A DNA stretch of 64,000 bases from Curtobacterium flaccumfaciens UCD-AKU (GTDB lineage Bacteria; Actinomycetota; Actinomycetes; Actinomycetales; Microbacteriaceae). Position 1 is the first letter of the stretch. The number at the start of each line of letters is the position of its first letter. The position numbers were made by a program, and so were the translations under genes. The notes beneath the pieces were generated by a model. The model made no database searches, was not told the DNA's origin, and worked only from the letters and a program-made list of their open reading frames with translations. The stretch covers positions 98,076 to 162,075 of the forward strand of contig NZ_KB714629.1 of assembly GCF_000349565.1 (NCBI RefSeq). The letters are read 5' to 3'. This document shows, piece after piece, positions 44,930 through 52,398 of this stretch.

Positions 44930-45709
44930 GTGTCCAAGCGCATCGAGGTCGACGGCCTCAACGTCTACTACTCGAAGTTCAAGGCGGTCGAGGGTGTCGA
45001 CATCACCATCGAGCCCCGCACCGTCACGGCCTTCATCGGCCCGTCGGGCTGCGGCAAGTCCACCTTCCTCCGCACCCTGAACCGCATGCACGAGGTCATC
45101 CCCGGCGCATGGGTCGAGGGATCGGTCAAGATCGACGGCGACGACCTGTACGGCCCCGGCGTCGACCCCGTGCTCGTCCGCCGTCAGGTCGGCATGGTCT
45201 TCCAGCGACCGAACCCGTTCCCGACGATGTCGATCCGCGACAACGTGCTCGCGGGCGTCAAGCTCAACAACAAGCGCGTCTCCCGCTCCGAGGCCGACGA
45301 CATCGTCGAGCGCTCGCTGCAGGGTGCGAATCTGTGGAACGAGGTCAAGGACCGCCTCGACAAGCCCGGCATGGGCCTGTCCGGTGGCCAGCAGCAGCGG
45401 CTCTGCATCGCTCGCGCGATCGCGGTCGAGCCGGACGTGCTGCTGATGGACGAGCCCTGCTCGGCCCTCGACCCGATCTCGACCCTGGCCATCGAGGACC
45501 TGATCGAGGAGCTCAAGAAGGAGTTCACGATCGTGATCGTGACCCACAACATGCAGCAGGCGTCGCGCGTCAGCGACAAGACGGCGTTCTTCAACATCGC
45601 CGGCACCGGCGCTCCTGGCAAGCTCATCGAGTTCGACGACACCGCGACGATGTTCTCGAACCCGTCCGTGCAGGCCACCGAGGACTACGTCTCGGGCCGC
45701 TTCGGTTGA
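44930..45709 (+). CDS. pstB: phosphate ABC transporter ATPase PstB
   Basis: 259 residues, standard PstB size. Walker [10 protein letters not shown] near residues 36–44, then [34 protein letters not shown] typical of Pst[18 protein letters not shown] at the Q loop, signature [17 protein letters not shown], Walker [17 protein letters not shown] and the switch His in [18 protein letters not shown]. The GTG start with AGAAGGATC upstream was chosen; reading further upstream in frame enters unlikely sequence. It is the last gene of the operon, followed by a GGAGGCCCGG-type terminator. Confidence 0.96.
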   Translation: MSKRIEVDGLNVYYSKFKAVEGVDITIEPRTVTAFIGPSGCGKSTFLRTLNRMHEVIPGAWVEGSVKIDGDDLYGPGVDPVLVRRQVGMVFQRPNPFPTMSIRDNVLAGVKLNNKRVSRSEADDIVERSLQGANLWNEVKDRLDKPGMGLSGGQQQRLCIARAIAVEPDVLLMDEPCSALDPISTLAIEDLIEELKKEFTIVIVTHNMQQASRVSDKTAFFNIAGTGAPGKLIEFDDTATMFSNPSVQATEDYVSGRFG

Positions 45710-45744
45710 TCGGCATCCGTCCGTCGCGCTGACGGACGGCCTGG

Positions 45745-45783
45745 AGGCCCGGTGCACGTCCGCCACGGACGCGCACCGGGCCT
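45745..45783 (+). terminator. terminator of the pst operon
   Basis: AGGCCCGGTGC and GCACCGGGCCT arms, with a further CGTCCG/CGGACG pairing inside, 36 nt after the pstB stop. It belongs to the recurring GGAGGCCCGG hairpin group. Confidence 0.8.
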
Positions 45784-45820
45784 TCGTGGTTGCGCCGGGT
45801 GCCGCGGCGGCCCGCAAGAC

Positions 45821-45939
45821 GTGCGCATGTTCCGACGATCCACGCGTCGATCGACTCGTGGTTCGTCGTTCGATGCGCACGCAGACGTTGCGTGCGTATG
45901 TTCCGACGTTCCACGCGTCGATCGACTCGTGGAACGACG
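45821..45939. repeat. 48-bp direct repeat with internal palindrome, downstream of pstB
   Basis: Copies at 45821–45868 and 45892–45939 differ at only a few positions; both contain TTCCGACG…CCACGCGTCGATCGACTCGTGG. In the second copy the flanks TTCCACG and CGTGGAA pair, making a palindrome around GTCGATCGAC. A fragment GTGCGTATCTTCCGA also occurs near 41272–41286. No ORF is supported in this 275-bp gap. Confidence 0.65.
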
Positions 45940-45984
45940 AAAGGTGCCCGCGCATCGACTGCACGGGCACCTTCCGGAGTACCG

Positions 45985-46860
45985 TCAGGCCGTGGTGGTG
46001 GGGACAGCCATGATCGGCGACGAGGTCGGCTGCTTCGAACCACCAGCGGGCTCGACCGTCATGCCGATCGTCGCACCCTCGGACATCGCACCCTTCAGCA
46101 CAGCGGAGTGCACACCGTCCGCCGCGCCGTCGACCAGGCCGGCCGACTTGATGGCACCGCCCTGCTCCTCGGAGCCGATGTACCAGAGCTCGTACGTCTT
46201 GCCCTTCGGCGCCTGCTCGACGCCGTCCAGGATCACCGCGGACTTGCCGAGGTCGTTCGACCACACGACCGTCGCCGAACCGCCGCCCGCGACCTTGGTC
46301 GTGGTGCGCTGGAAGTCCGACGCGGCGTAGATGCGGTCAAGGCCGCTCGAGGCCTGCGTGGTGCCCGGTCCGGAGCCGTTCGGGTCGAAGACCGATCCGA
46401 CGCCGAGTCCCCCGAAGAAGACCGCGGCGACGGCAGCAGCGGCCGTCAGCATCACCGCCGGACGCTGGAACCAGCGGCGGCGAGCCTCGGACGACGCCCG
46501 GCCACCGGCGGTGGGGCCGTCGGCGATCGAGGTGACGGGCACGGCGGGCGCAGGGCGGGCCTCCTGGGCGGGGGTGGTCTCGGCGACCGGGGTCTGGTCG
46601 ACCGTCGTGTCGGCGAGGGGTGCGGCCTGCGGGGTCGTGGCGATCCGGGCCAGCAGCGACGCCTTCAGCGACGCGGGGGGCTCGATCGGTGCGACGGCGT
46701 AGGCGAGCTGCAGCGCGGTCTCGCGCAGCGAGTCGTTCTCGGCCTGCAGCTCGGGGGACGTCCGGAGGGCGTCCTCGAGGAGCGCGCGCTCGTCATCGGA
46801 CAGCGCGTCGAGTGCGTGGGACCCCGTCATCAGTGCGGGGTCGTCGTGGCGTTCGGTCAT
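45985..46860 (-). CDS. rskA: anti-sigma factor RskA-like
   Basis: 291 residues. The N-terminal cytoplasmic domain (1 to ~100) binds the sigma factor and starts MTERHDDPALMTGSHALDALSDDERALLEDALRTSPEL, the usual RskA/RslA-type helices. No HxxxCxxC zinc motif is present. One membrane helix (about 160–185, AVMLTAAAAVAAVFFGGLGVGSVF) leads to an extracytoplasmic RskA domain with DRIYAASDFQRTTTKV, KGKTYELWYIG and a Ser/Pro/Thr tail. Regulated proteolysis of such proteins releases the sigma factor. The ATG overlaps the sigK stop by 4 nt. Confidence 0.9.
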   Translation of the reverse strand: MTERHDDPALMTGSHALDALSDDERALLEDALRTSPELQAENDSLRETALQLAYAVAPIEPPASLKASLLARIATTPQAAPLADTTVDQTPVAETTPAQEARPAPAVPVTSIADGPTAGGRASSEARRRWFQRPAVMLTAAAAVAAVFFGGLGVGSVFDPNGSGPGTTQASSGLDRIYAASDFQRTTTKVAGGGSATVVWSNDLGKSAVILDGVEQAPKGKTYELWYIGSEEQGGAIKSAGLVDGAADGVHSAVLKGAMSEGATIGMTVEPAGGSKQPTSSPIMAVPTTTA

Positions 46861-47456
46861 GAGGTCACCCCCATCTCGTCTCGGAGTCGGATCATCCCGT
46901 CACGGAGACGGGTCTTGACGGTGCCGATGGGGACACCGAGGTGTTCGGCCATCTCGCTGTGCGAGTAGCCGCCGTAGTACGCGAGTTGCACAGCCTGCCG
47001 CTGGAACTCCGTGAGCTTCGCCAGCGCTCGGCCGACGCGCTCGTGCTCGATGCGGATCTCGACGGACTCGGAGACCTGGTCGAAACCGGCCTCGAGGTCG
47101 CGGATGCCGATCTTGGTGTCGCGGTCGTGCGAGGACTGCGAGGCGCGGACCCGGTCGACCGCGCGGCGGTGGGCCATGGTGAGGACCCAGCTGGCGGCCG
47201 TTCCGCGCGTCCGGTCGAAGCGGGTGGCCTGCTGCCAGACTTCCAGGAAGACCTCCTGCGTGACCTCTTCCGACTGCGCGCGGTCCCGGAGGAGCCGCGT
47301 GATCAGACCGAGGACCCGGCCGGACAGTGCGTCGTAGAGGTCCGCGAAGGCGGCTTGGTCACCGGAGGCGACCCGGGCGAGGAGGTCGTCCGGCGATGCC
47401 TGAGCTGGCTCTGACGAGCTCCAGCGTTCGGTGTCGCTATCCACGAGGGCAAGCAT
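46857..47456 (-). CDS. sigK: ECF sigma factor, SigK type
   Basis: 199 residues from an ATG preceded by GAGGAGGG. Region 2 is AFADLYDALSGRVLGLITRLLRDRAQSEEVTQEVFLEVWQQATRFDRTRGTAASWVLTMAHRRAVDRVRASQ, containing the DNA-melting and -10-recognition helices. Region 4 is ALAKLTEFQRQAVQLAYYGGYSHSEMAEHLGVPIGTVKTRLRDGMIRLRDEMG with a helix–turn–helix for the -35. Pairing with an RskA-type anti-sigma gene defines the SigK–RskA module. The in-frame extension upstream to 47723 is unlikely. Target genes are not evident here. Confidence 0.92.
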   Translation of the reverse strand: MLALVDSDTERWSSSEPAQASPDDLLARVASGDQAAFADLYDALSGRVLGLITRLLRDRAQSEEVTQEVFLEVWQQATRFDRTRGTAASWVLTMAHRRAVDRVRASQSSHDRDTKIGIRDLEAGFDQVSESVEIRIEHERVGRALAKLTEFQRQAVQLAYYGGYSHSEMAEHLGVPIGTVKTRLRDGMIRLRDEMGVTS

Positions 47457-47982
47457 TGCAGGTTTCCCTCCTCTCGGTTGCTTTCGTTGACCAGGCGGGT
47501 AGCACGAAGCCCCCGCATGGGCGGTCGAGACGAGGGGCCGGCGTGACCCACAGGGAATTGACCGGCGGTGCCGGTCCGGGTCACACCGGGCCTCTCGCTT
47601 CGTGACGGGCATTCCGTCCGCCACGATGATGATTCGGCGCGGTCCCCGCTGTGGATTGGGCGGGGATCGGGATTTCTCGGCGGCGCGGGCGCGGCGGGCT
47701 CCCCGCGGGCGGTGCGCTGGCACGCCCGGGGCCGGTTCTGTCCACCATGAGTGAACAGGGTCGAGTGATCAGCCGACGTCTCGTAGACTGGTGATCGCCG
47801 GGCCGCAGCAAGCCCCGGGCTCCAAAATTCGCCGCTTCGAGCGGCCTCGCGCCGAGAGGCGCTTTCTGCGGCTCGGCTTCTCCATGCCCGGATGCGTCGC
47901 GCGCTCGCGCGGCCGTGCGCGTCGTCGCGAAACTCCGCGCCCCTGGCCTGGAGGCTGGGTGCGGGTCCGCCCCTCCGCCCGC
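47457..47982. other. 526-bp gap between sigK and the next minus-strand gene
   Basis: No convincing coding sequence. It must contain the sigK promoter (near 47457–47560, minus strand). On the plus strand at about 47784–47867 is a possible small RNA, listed separately. 47870–47980 is GC-rich with weak palindromes (CGCGCGCTCGCGCGG). Confidence 0.6.
47784..47867 (+). ncRNA. possible small RNA
   Basis: TAGACT (47784–47789) could be a -10. It is followed by a run of compact hairpins: GCCGC-TTCGA-GCGGC at 47831–47845, then GCGCC-GAGA-GGCGC at 47849–47862 directly followed by TTTCT, a textbook short intrinsic terminator, rare in this G+C-rich DNA. No -35 consensus is convincing. Could be a ~70-nt transcript or chance. 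Confidence 0.3.
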
Positions 47983-48612
47983 TCAGTCCAGGCTGTCGCG
48001 ACGCCAGAGCGCCGCCGCCTCGGTCAGGTCGGCCGCCAGCTCCGTCAGGCGGAGCGCCCGCGTCGTCAGCTCGCCCGCCCGCTCGGACGCGACCAGGTCG
48101 GACTCGTCCGCCACGGCGGTCGCACCGGCGGCGGTCAGGCGGCAGAACGATGCCCCGCGGTCCAGCGCCACCGCGAGGTCGCCCGTGTACAGGCCGTGCA
48201 GGATGCGGTCGGCGAGCGTCAGGATCTCGGCCGGGCCGGTCGGTTCCTCAGCACCCGCGACCGCCTGGTCGATCGTGCCGATCTGCGCCGTGCCCCGTTC
48301 GAACAGGTACGCGATCTCCTCCGGGTTCTGCCGGATGACGATGCGCACCAGGTAGACCCGCCAGAGCGCCCCCGGCAGGGTGTGCGCCCCCACCCGCGCC
48401 CACAGCTCCGCGATGGCGTCGATGCCGTGCACGTCGGTGTAGGTGACGAGCCGCTCGACCACGGCGGGGTCCGGGTCCTCACGCACACGGTGCAGCAGGG
48501 CGTTCGCGGTCTCGTGCGCGACACGGTTCACCAGCGCCGGGTCCTCACCGCCCTGGATGGCGGCGAACTCGGCGTCGGTGAAGTGGACAGGACGGTGGTG
48601 ATCGCGAGGCAC
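47983..48612 (-). CDS. conserved actinobacterial hypothetical protein
   Basis: 209 residues, soluble and mostly helical. Begins MPRDHHRPVHFTDAEFAAIQGGEDPALVNRVAHETANALLHRVREDPDPAVVERLVTYTD, with further helices through ELWARVGAHTLPGALWRVYLVRIVIRQNPEEIAYLFERG and a C-terminal ERAGELTTRALRLTELAADLTEAAALWRR. No catalytic motif or membrane segment. I do not recognise its function. It stands alone on the minus strand, divergent from the small hydrophobic protein gene at 48740. Confidence 0.75.
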   Translation of the reverse strand: MPRDHHRPVHFTDAEFAAIQGGEDPALVNRVAHETANALLHRVREDPDPAVVERLVTYTDVHGIDAIAELWARVGAHTLPGALWRVYLVRIVIRQNPEEIAYLFERGTAQIGTIDQAVAGAEEPTGPAEILTLADRILHGLYTGDLAVALDRGASFCRLTAAGATAVADESDLVASERAGELTTRALRLTELAADLTEAAALWRRDSLD

Positions 48613-48696
48613 CGCAGCAGTTTAGGCGCGGCCGGTGACACGCCCGCGGCCCGTTCGCCGAGAACGCAACGACTGCGCCGCGCGTACCGTGTTGCG

Positions 48697-48718
48697 GCAG
48701 GGAGGCGCTCCTCCCTGC
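48697..48718 (+). promoter_or_regulatory. 5'-UTR hairpin before the 53-residue hydrophobic protein
   Basis: GCAGGGAGG and CCTCCCTGC form a perfect 9-bp stem with a CGCT loop. A TACCGT box at 48685–48690 places the transcription start at the base of this stem, so it would cap the mRNA 5' end and may stabilise it. The arm could also sequester an internal GGAGG. Confidence 0.4.
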
Positions 48719-48739
48719 ACGTGAAGGAGAGGATCTTCC

Positions 48740-48901
48740 ATGAACGCCCTGCTCATCATCCTGGCTGTGATCGCAGTCATCCTGCTGTTCGTCGGCGGGT
48801 TCGCCGCGAGCCTGAAGTTCCTGCTCTACGTCGGCATCGTGCTGCTGATCATCGCGGTCATCGCGTGGCTGCTGCGAACGCTCACCGGACGCCGGGGCTG
48901 A
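48740..48901 (+). CDS. 53-residue hydrophobic membrane protein
   Basis: Begins MNALLIILAVIAVILLFVGG and ends WLLRTLTGRRG. Two hydrophobic helices (3–24 and 29–46) are joined by a short AASLK loop with a basic C-terminus. Excellent GAAGGAGAGGATC ribosome-binding site. Small two-helix proteins of this kind are common in actinobacteria and often stress-linked; function unknown. Confidence 0.75.
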   Translation: MNALLIILAVIAVILLFVGGFAASLKFLLYVGIVLLIIAVIAWLLRTLTGRRG

Positions 48902-48954
48902 CCCGCTCGCACGGTTCTGTCCCAGAGGCCCTCACCCGCTAGCCTTGCGGGTGA

Positions 48955-49030
48955 GGGCCTCTAGCTCAGTTGGTAGAGCACCGGACTTTTAATCCGAGGG
49001 TCGTGGGTTCGAGCCCCACGGGGCCCACCA
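48955..49030 (+). tRNA. tRNA-Lys (anticodon TTT), CCA encoded
   Basis: 76 nt with full cloverleaf. The acceptor GGGCCTC pairs with GGGGCCC (one T·G), D arm TAGCTCAGTTGGTAGAGCA, anticodon loop CTTTTAA giving TTT, T arm GTGGGTTCGAGCCCCAC, discriminator A and encoded CCA. The anticodon stem has one C/A mismatch at its base. Confidence 0.95.
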
Positions 49031-49052
49031 CCTTCCTGAACGCCGGCTTTTC

Positions 49053-49093
49053 ATCCGAGGGTCGTGGGTTCGAGCCCCACGGGGCCCACCACC
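49053..49093 (+). repeat. duplicated 3' half of tRNA-Lys (possible attachment-site scar)
   Basis: Exact 41-nt copy of 48992–49032 (anticodon-stem 3' side through CCACCACC). The similarity extends imperfectly upstream to the CTTTT of the anticodon loop. The copies are 61 nt apart. The fragment lacks the acceptor 5' strand and D arm, so it is not a tRNA. Direct duplication of a tRNA 3' end is the signature left by tyrosine-integrase elements. Confidence 0.75.
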
Positions 49094-49128
49094 AGTCTTC
49101 CCTGTTGCTCTTGTCTACAATCGGTCCG

Positions 49129-49965
49129 ATGGGCCGAGGATCGCAGCGCGAACGGCCGGGCACCCCCAACGACCCGGCGACGATGCCGCGACGCCGCCGC
49201 AGACTCGTCCCCGCACTCGCCCTCGGCGCCATGGCACTCGGGGTCTCCGGACTCCTGCTGATCCTGCCGAGCGTGTCGAGCGCCTGCCAGCCCGTCTCCT
49301 CGTCGACCTCGGCCTCGGCCGTCGCGGCCCCCGGGGTCTCGGCCGAGCGGATCGCGGCGGCGATCGAGCCCGGATCGCGTGTCCTGATCGTCGGCGACTC
49401 GTACACGTCCGGTCGTGGGTCGACCAGCGGGATCCACGGCTGGGCCCAGGACATCAGCGAGGACCGCGGGTGGAAGGCAAAGATCGACGACTACCCGGGC
49501 ACCGGCTACGTCGACGTCGGCGCCTCCGGTTCGTCGCACTTCACGTTCGGTCCCCGGATCGAACGAGACGCCTCCTTCGACCCGGAACTGGTGATCGTGC
49601 AGGGCAGCCAGAACGACTGGCTCGTCGACGCCGACACCCTGCGCGCCGCCGTCGAGCGCACGCTCCGCACGGCGCAGCAGACCTGGCCGGACGCGGTCGT
49701 CGTCGCGTTCGGTCCGTCGGCACCCCTGCCGCACGCGAAGACCACGGTCGGTGTCGCCGCCTCGGTCTCGTCGGCTGCAGCCACAGTCGGGGTCCCCTAC
49801 ATCGATGCCCTCGCCGGCCGGTGGTTCACGACCACGAACAGTCCCGGGTACTCGGCGCCCGACGGCGGGCACCCGAACGACGCCGGCCACCAGTACCTGG
49901 CTGACCGCGTCAGCGAGGCGCTGGACGCCCTCGCCACCCCCGCCGACAGTGCCCGGTGCGCCTGA
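49129..49965 (+). CDS. secreted SGNH/GDSL hydrolase
   Basis: 278 residues from ATG. A TACAAT -10 at 49116–49121 leaves only 7 nt before the ATG, suggesting leaderless expression; an ATG at 49183 is an alternative. An arginine-rich N-terminus (MPRRRRRLVPALALGAMALGVSGLLLI) is a signal or anchor. The catalytic fold is clear: block I VLIVGDSYTSGRG with the Ser nucleophile, GSQND block III, and DGGHPNDAGHQYLADRV with the Asp/His of block V. Esterase, lipase or carbohydrate-deacetylating activity is possible. It lies directly beyond the tRNA-Lys scar, where integrated cargo could sit. Confidence 0.85.
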   Translation: MGRGSQRERPGTPNDPATMPRRRRRLVPALALGAMALGVSGLLLILPSVSSACQPVSSSTSASAVAAPGVSAERIAAAIEPGSRVLIVGDSYTSGRGSTSGIHGWAQDISEDRGWKAKIDDYPGTGYVDVGASGSSHFTFGPRIERDASFDPELVIVQGSQNDWLVDADTLRAAVERTLRTAQQTWPDAVVVAFGPSAPLPHAKTTVGVAASVSSAAATVGVPYIDALAGRWFTTTNSPGYSAPDGGHPNDAGHQYLADRVSEALDALATPADSARCA

Positions 49966-50141
49966 CGGGTGCCGTCCGCTCCTGAACGGGGTACAACCCG
50001 TCCCCAGCGAGCTCATGGGAGATCCCCTGCACAGCACAGTCGGTCCCCAGCGGACTGTTGGGCTCCCGCCGATAGTGTCGTTCCCGGATCCGATCACCGG
50101 ATCCTGCAGCACCGCACCACCACGAACGAACGGGGTACACC

Positions 50142-50462
50142 GTGATCGAGCCCATCGAAGCCACGCAGACCAGCACCACAGGTGACGCGCGCCGCATCGT
50201 CGAGCTCGCAGCAGCGACCAACACGACGATGAGCAACGAGCTCCTGCTCGACACGCTCCGCCGCAACGCCCAGGTCACGACCCGCCACATCCGCAAGGAC
50301 TTCATCGAGGTCGCGACCGCCACCGCCGTGCTCGGCTACGTCTGCCGCCAGCGCAAGGACTTCATCGCGCTCCGCGGCGACGACCCGGCCTGGGCACACG
50401 AGGTCGGCCGGTACCCGACCGAGTCCCTCGCGGTCGAGGCACTCCGGATGCGCCGCGGCTGA
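50142..50462 (+). CDS. small hypothetical protein
   Basis: 106 residues from GTG. MIEPIEATQTSTTGDARRIVELAAATNTTMSNELLLDTLRRNAQVTTRHIRKDF… is soluble, helical, with three Arg/Lys-rich patches (RRNAQ, RHIRKDF, CRQRKDF). No known motif. It is followed by a strong terminator at 50489. It could be a nucleic-acid-binding or regulatory protein; unproven. Confidence 0.6.
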   Translation: MIEPIEATQTSTTGDARRIVELAAATNTTMSNELLLDTLRRNAQVTTRHIRKDFIEVATATAVLGYVCRQRKDFIALRGDDPAWAHEVGRYPTESLAVEALRMRRG

Positions 50463-50488
50463 CGCCCGGCTTCCGACACGAACGCACA

Positions 50489-50518
50489 AGGCCCCGCCGG
50501 ACACCCGGCGGGGCCTTC
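50489..50518 (+). terminator. terminator after the small hypothetical gene
   Basis: Perfect 13-bp stem (AAGGCCCCGCCGG and its complement) with an ACAC tetraloop, followed by CGTCGTGT. It can also end galM transcripts arriving on the other strand. Confidence 0.85.
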
Positions 50519-50550
50519 GTCGTGTCAGCGGTGCGAGCCGACCGGAGTCC

Positions 50551-51483
50551 TCAGGACCAGACGCGGCGGATCCCCCACGAACCGGTCCAGGTCTCGTCCG
50601 GCTCGAGCCAGCGCAGACCTTCGCCGGAGTTCAGGGCGTTCGCGGGTGCCGTCATCGGTTCGACCGCGACGGCCAGGCCCTTCCCGTCGCCGCGCGGGTA
50701 CTCGCGCGACGTGAAGACCTGCACGTACGGGAACGAGGCGTCCTGCCAGAGCTCCACCCCGTCGCCCTCGGGCCCGTGCATCGTCGTGCGGCGGATCCCC
50801 TCGGCGTCGGGGGTGACGTCCGTGTACGCGGTGTCGAGGTCCGAGTCCCCGGCCCGCCGGCCCTGACGGAGGTCGTACGGCGTGCCCTCGACCGGCACCG
50901 ACCCGTTCGGCACCTTCTGCTCGTCGACGGTGAACGCGGTCGCGGCGTCGAGCGTGACGACCAGGTCGTCGGCGGGGGTGTCACCGGCACGCAGGTACGG
51001 GTGCGCGCCGACGGCGAAGGGTGCGCGGACGCCCGAGCGGTTCGTGACCTCGTGCGTGACACGGATGCCGTCGTCGACGAGCTCGTGCAGCACGCGCGTC
51101 TCGAGGGTGAAGGGCCACCCGTGCTGCGGGTGGATCGTCGCTTCTTGCTGGATCGAGGTCTCGGTCTGCGACACCACCCGGTACGGGGCGAAGCGGAGCA
51201 GCCCGTGCGAGGCGTTGCCGTACTTCGGCTCCGAGATGTCGAGCTGCTGCCGCTTGCCCTCGAGCTCCCACACACCACCGGCGACGCGGTTCGGCCAGGG
51301 CGCCAGGACGATGCCGTTCGCGCCCGGCGGCTGCTCGGTGACGGGGAACGGCTCGGTGATGTCGAAGCCGGCGACACGGAGTTCGCGGATGCCCGCGGCG
51401 ACCTCGGTGACCACGGCTTCGACGACCCCGTCGGGTCCGGCGTGGTGGAGGCGGTACTGGCCACCAGTGGGTGCTGCGGTCAT
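50551..51483 (-). CDS. galM: aldose 1-epimerase
   Basis: 310 residues; interconverts alpha- and beta-anomers of galactose/glucose to feed the Leloir pathway. Core motifs: IVLAPWPNRVAGGVWELEG, NASHGLLRFAPYRV with the catalytic His, FAVGAHPYLRAGD with the second His, and the catalytic Glu in AVAVEPMTAPANALNSGEGL. The ATG at 51483 overlaps the end of the deoR-type regulator gene by 4 nt. The much longer in-frame reading up to 53544 is antisense to galT and is rejected. Confidence 0.92.
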   Translation of the reverse strand: MTAAPTGGQYRLHHAGPDGVVEAVVTEVAAGIRELRVAGFDITEPFPVTEQPPGANGIVLAPWPNRVAGGVWELEGKRQQLDISEPKYGNASHGLLRFAPYRVVSQTETSIQQEATIHPQHGWPFTLETRVLHELVDDGIRVTHEVTNRSGVRAPFAVGAHPYLRAGDTPADDLVVTLDAATAFTVDEQKVPNGSVPVEGTPYDLRQGRRAGDSDLDTAYTDVTPDAEGIRRTTMHGPEGDGVELWQDASFPYVQVFTSREYPRGDGKGLAVAVEPMTAPANALNSGEGLRWLEPDETWTGSWGIRRVWS

Positions 51484-52334
51484 GGGGTGTTCTTCCTTCC
51501 GGCTGGTTCGGTGCGCTGCTCGCCGTCGGCGACGATCACCTGGGCCCCGGCCGCCCGGATCGTGGCGACCGCGTCGGCGTCGGCCTCGGCGGTGACGACG
51601 ACGTCGATGTCCTCGAGCGCGCGGACGACCCCGATGTGGGCCCGGCCGAACTTCGACCCGTCCGCGACCACGACGGTACGCCGGGCCGTCGTGGCGAGCA
51701 TCCGCTTGGCCTCGGTCTCGGGCAGGTTCACGTTCGTCAGGCCGTGGTCGACGTCGAGGCCGGTGCCGCCGAGGAACACGAGGTCGGCCGCGATCATCGG
51801 CAGGACGGCGCCGTTGAAGGGTGCGACGAGCGAGTGCTGCAGGGGCCGGAGGGTGCCGCCGGTGACGATCACGGTGAAGCGCGGGACCGCTCGCTCGAGC
51901 GCGAGCGCGGTGGTGAGGGAGTTCGTCACGACGGTGACGCCCGTGAGCTCGGTCCGGGCCACGAGCGCCTCGGCGACGGCGGCCGGCGTGGTGCCGACGT
52001 CGAGGACGACGCACTCCCCCGGACGCACCAGCGCCGCGGCCGCACGGCCGATGGCCGCCTTGGCCACCTGGTGCTCGACGGCGGTCTCCTCGAAGGGGCG
52101 CTCGGTGGAGCCGGCCCCGAGGCGGACCGCGCCCCCGTGCACCCGGCGGATCCGGGCCTCCTGGTCGAGGACGGCGAGGTCCTGGCGGACGGTCACCTCG
52201 CTGGTGCCGAGGGACGCGGCCAACGCGGCCGTCCGGACCATGCCCGGGGCACCGTCGACGATCGCGACGATGCGGTCCTGCCGCAGGGGCGCGGGCAGCG
52301 CGCCGGCGAGGAAGGAGAGGTCGGCGTCCGTCAT
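51480..52334 (-). CDS. DeoR-family transcriptional repressor of the galactose genes
   Basis: 284 residues from the ATG at 52334. N-terminal winged helix–turn–helix RQDRIVAIVDGAPGMVRTAALAASLGTSEVTVRQDLAVLDQEARIRRVHGGAV, followed by a DeoRC sugar-phosphate-sensing domain (KAAIGRAAAALVRPGECVVLDVGTTPAAVAEAL, VVTNSLTTALALE, VFLGGTGLDVDHGL). Divergent from galT–galK and cotranscribed with galM. Imperfect direct repeats at 52344–52381 in the 64-nt intergenic region are the probable operator. The inducer is likely a sugar phosphate such as galactose-1-phosphate, inferred from context. Confidence 0.88.
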   Translation of the reverse strand: MTDADLSFLAGALPAPLRQDRIVAIVDGAPGMVRTAALAASLGTSEVTVRQDLAVLDQEARIRRVHGGAVRLGAGSTERPFEETAVEHQVAKAAIGRAAAALVRPGECVVLDVGTTPAAVAEALVARTELTGVTVVTNSLTTALALERAVPRFTVIVTGGTLRPLQHSLVAPFNGAVLPMIAADLVFLGGTGLDVDHGLTNVNLPETEAKRMLATTARRTVVVADGSKFGRAHIGVVRALEDIDVVVTAEADADAVATIRAAGAQVIVADGEQRTEPAGRKNTP

Positions 52335-52343
52335 GTGGACAGT

Positions 52344-52381
52344 TTCGCTTGCTTCCGATGTCCTTCGCAACGCTTCGGATG
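52344..52381. promoter_or_regulatory. candidate DeoR operator: 20-bp-spaced direct repeats
   Basis: TTCGCTTGCTTCCGATG and TTCGCAACGCTTCGGATG start exactly 20 bp (two helical turns) apart and lie just upstream of the galT -10 box TAGGCT (52387–52392), which is 6 nt from the GTG start. Placement suits repression of both divergent units. Confidence 0.45.
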
Positions 52382-52398
52382 GGCGCTAGGCTGTTCCG

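Noticed and set aside
49043-49093. Second tRNA-Lys gene
   Set aside because: It lacks the acceptor 5' strand and D arm; only the 3' half is present, so it is recorded as a duplication.
48970-49128. SGNH hydrolase start inside the tRNA-Lys gene
   Set aside because: The open frame runs through the tRNA by chance; the ATG at 49129 follows a -10 box and precedes the signal sequence.
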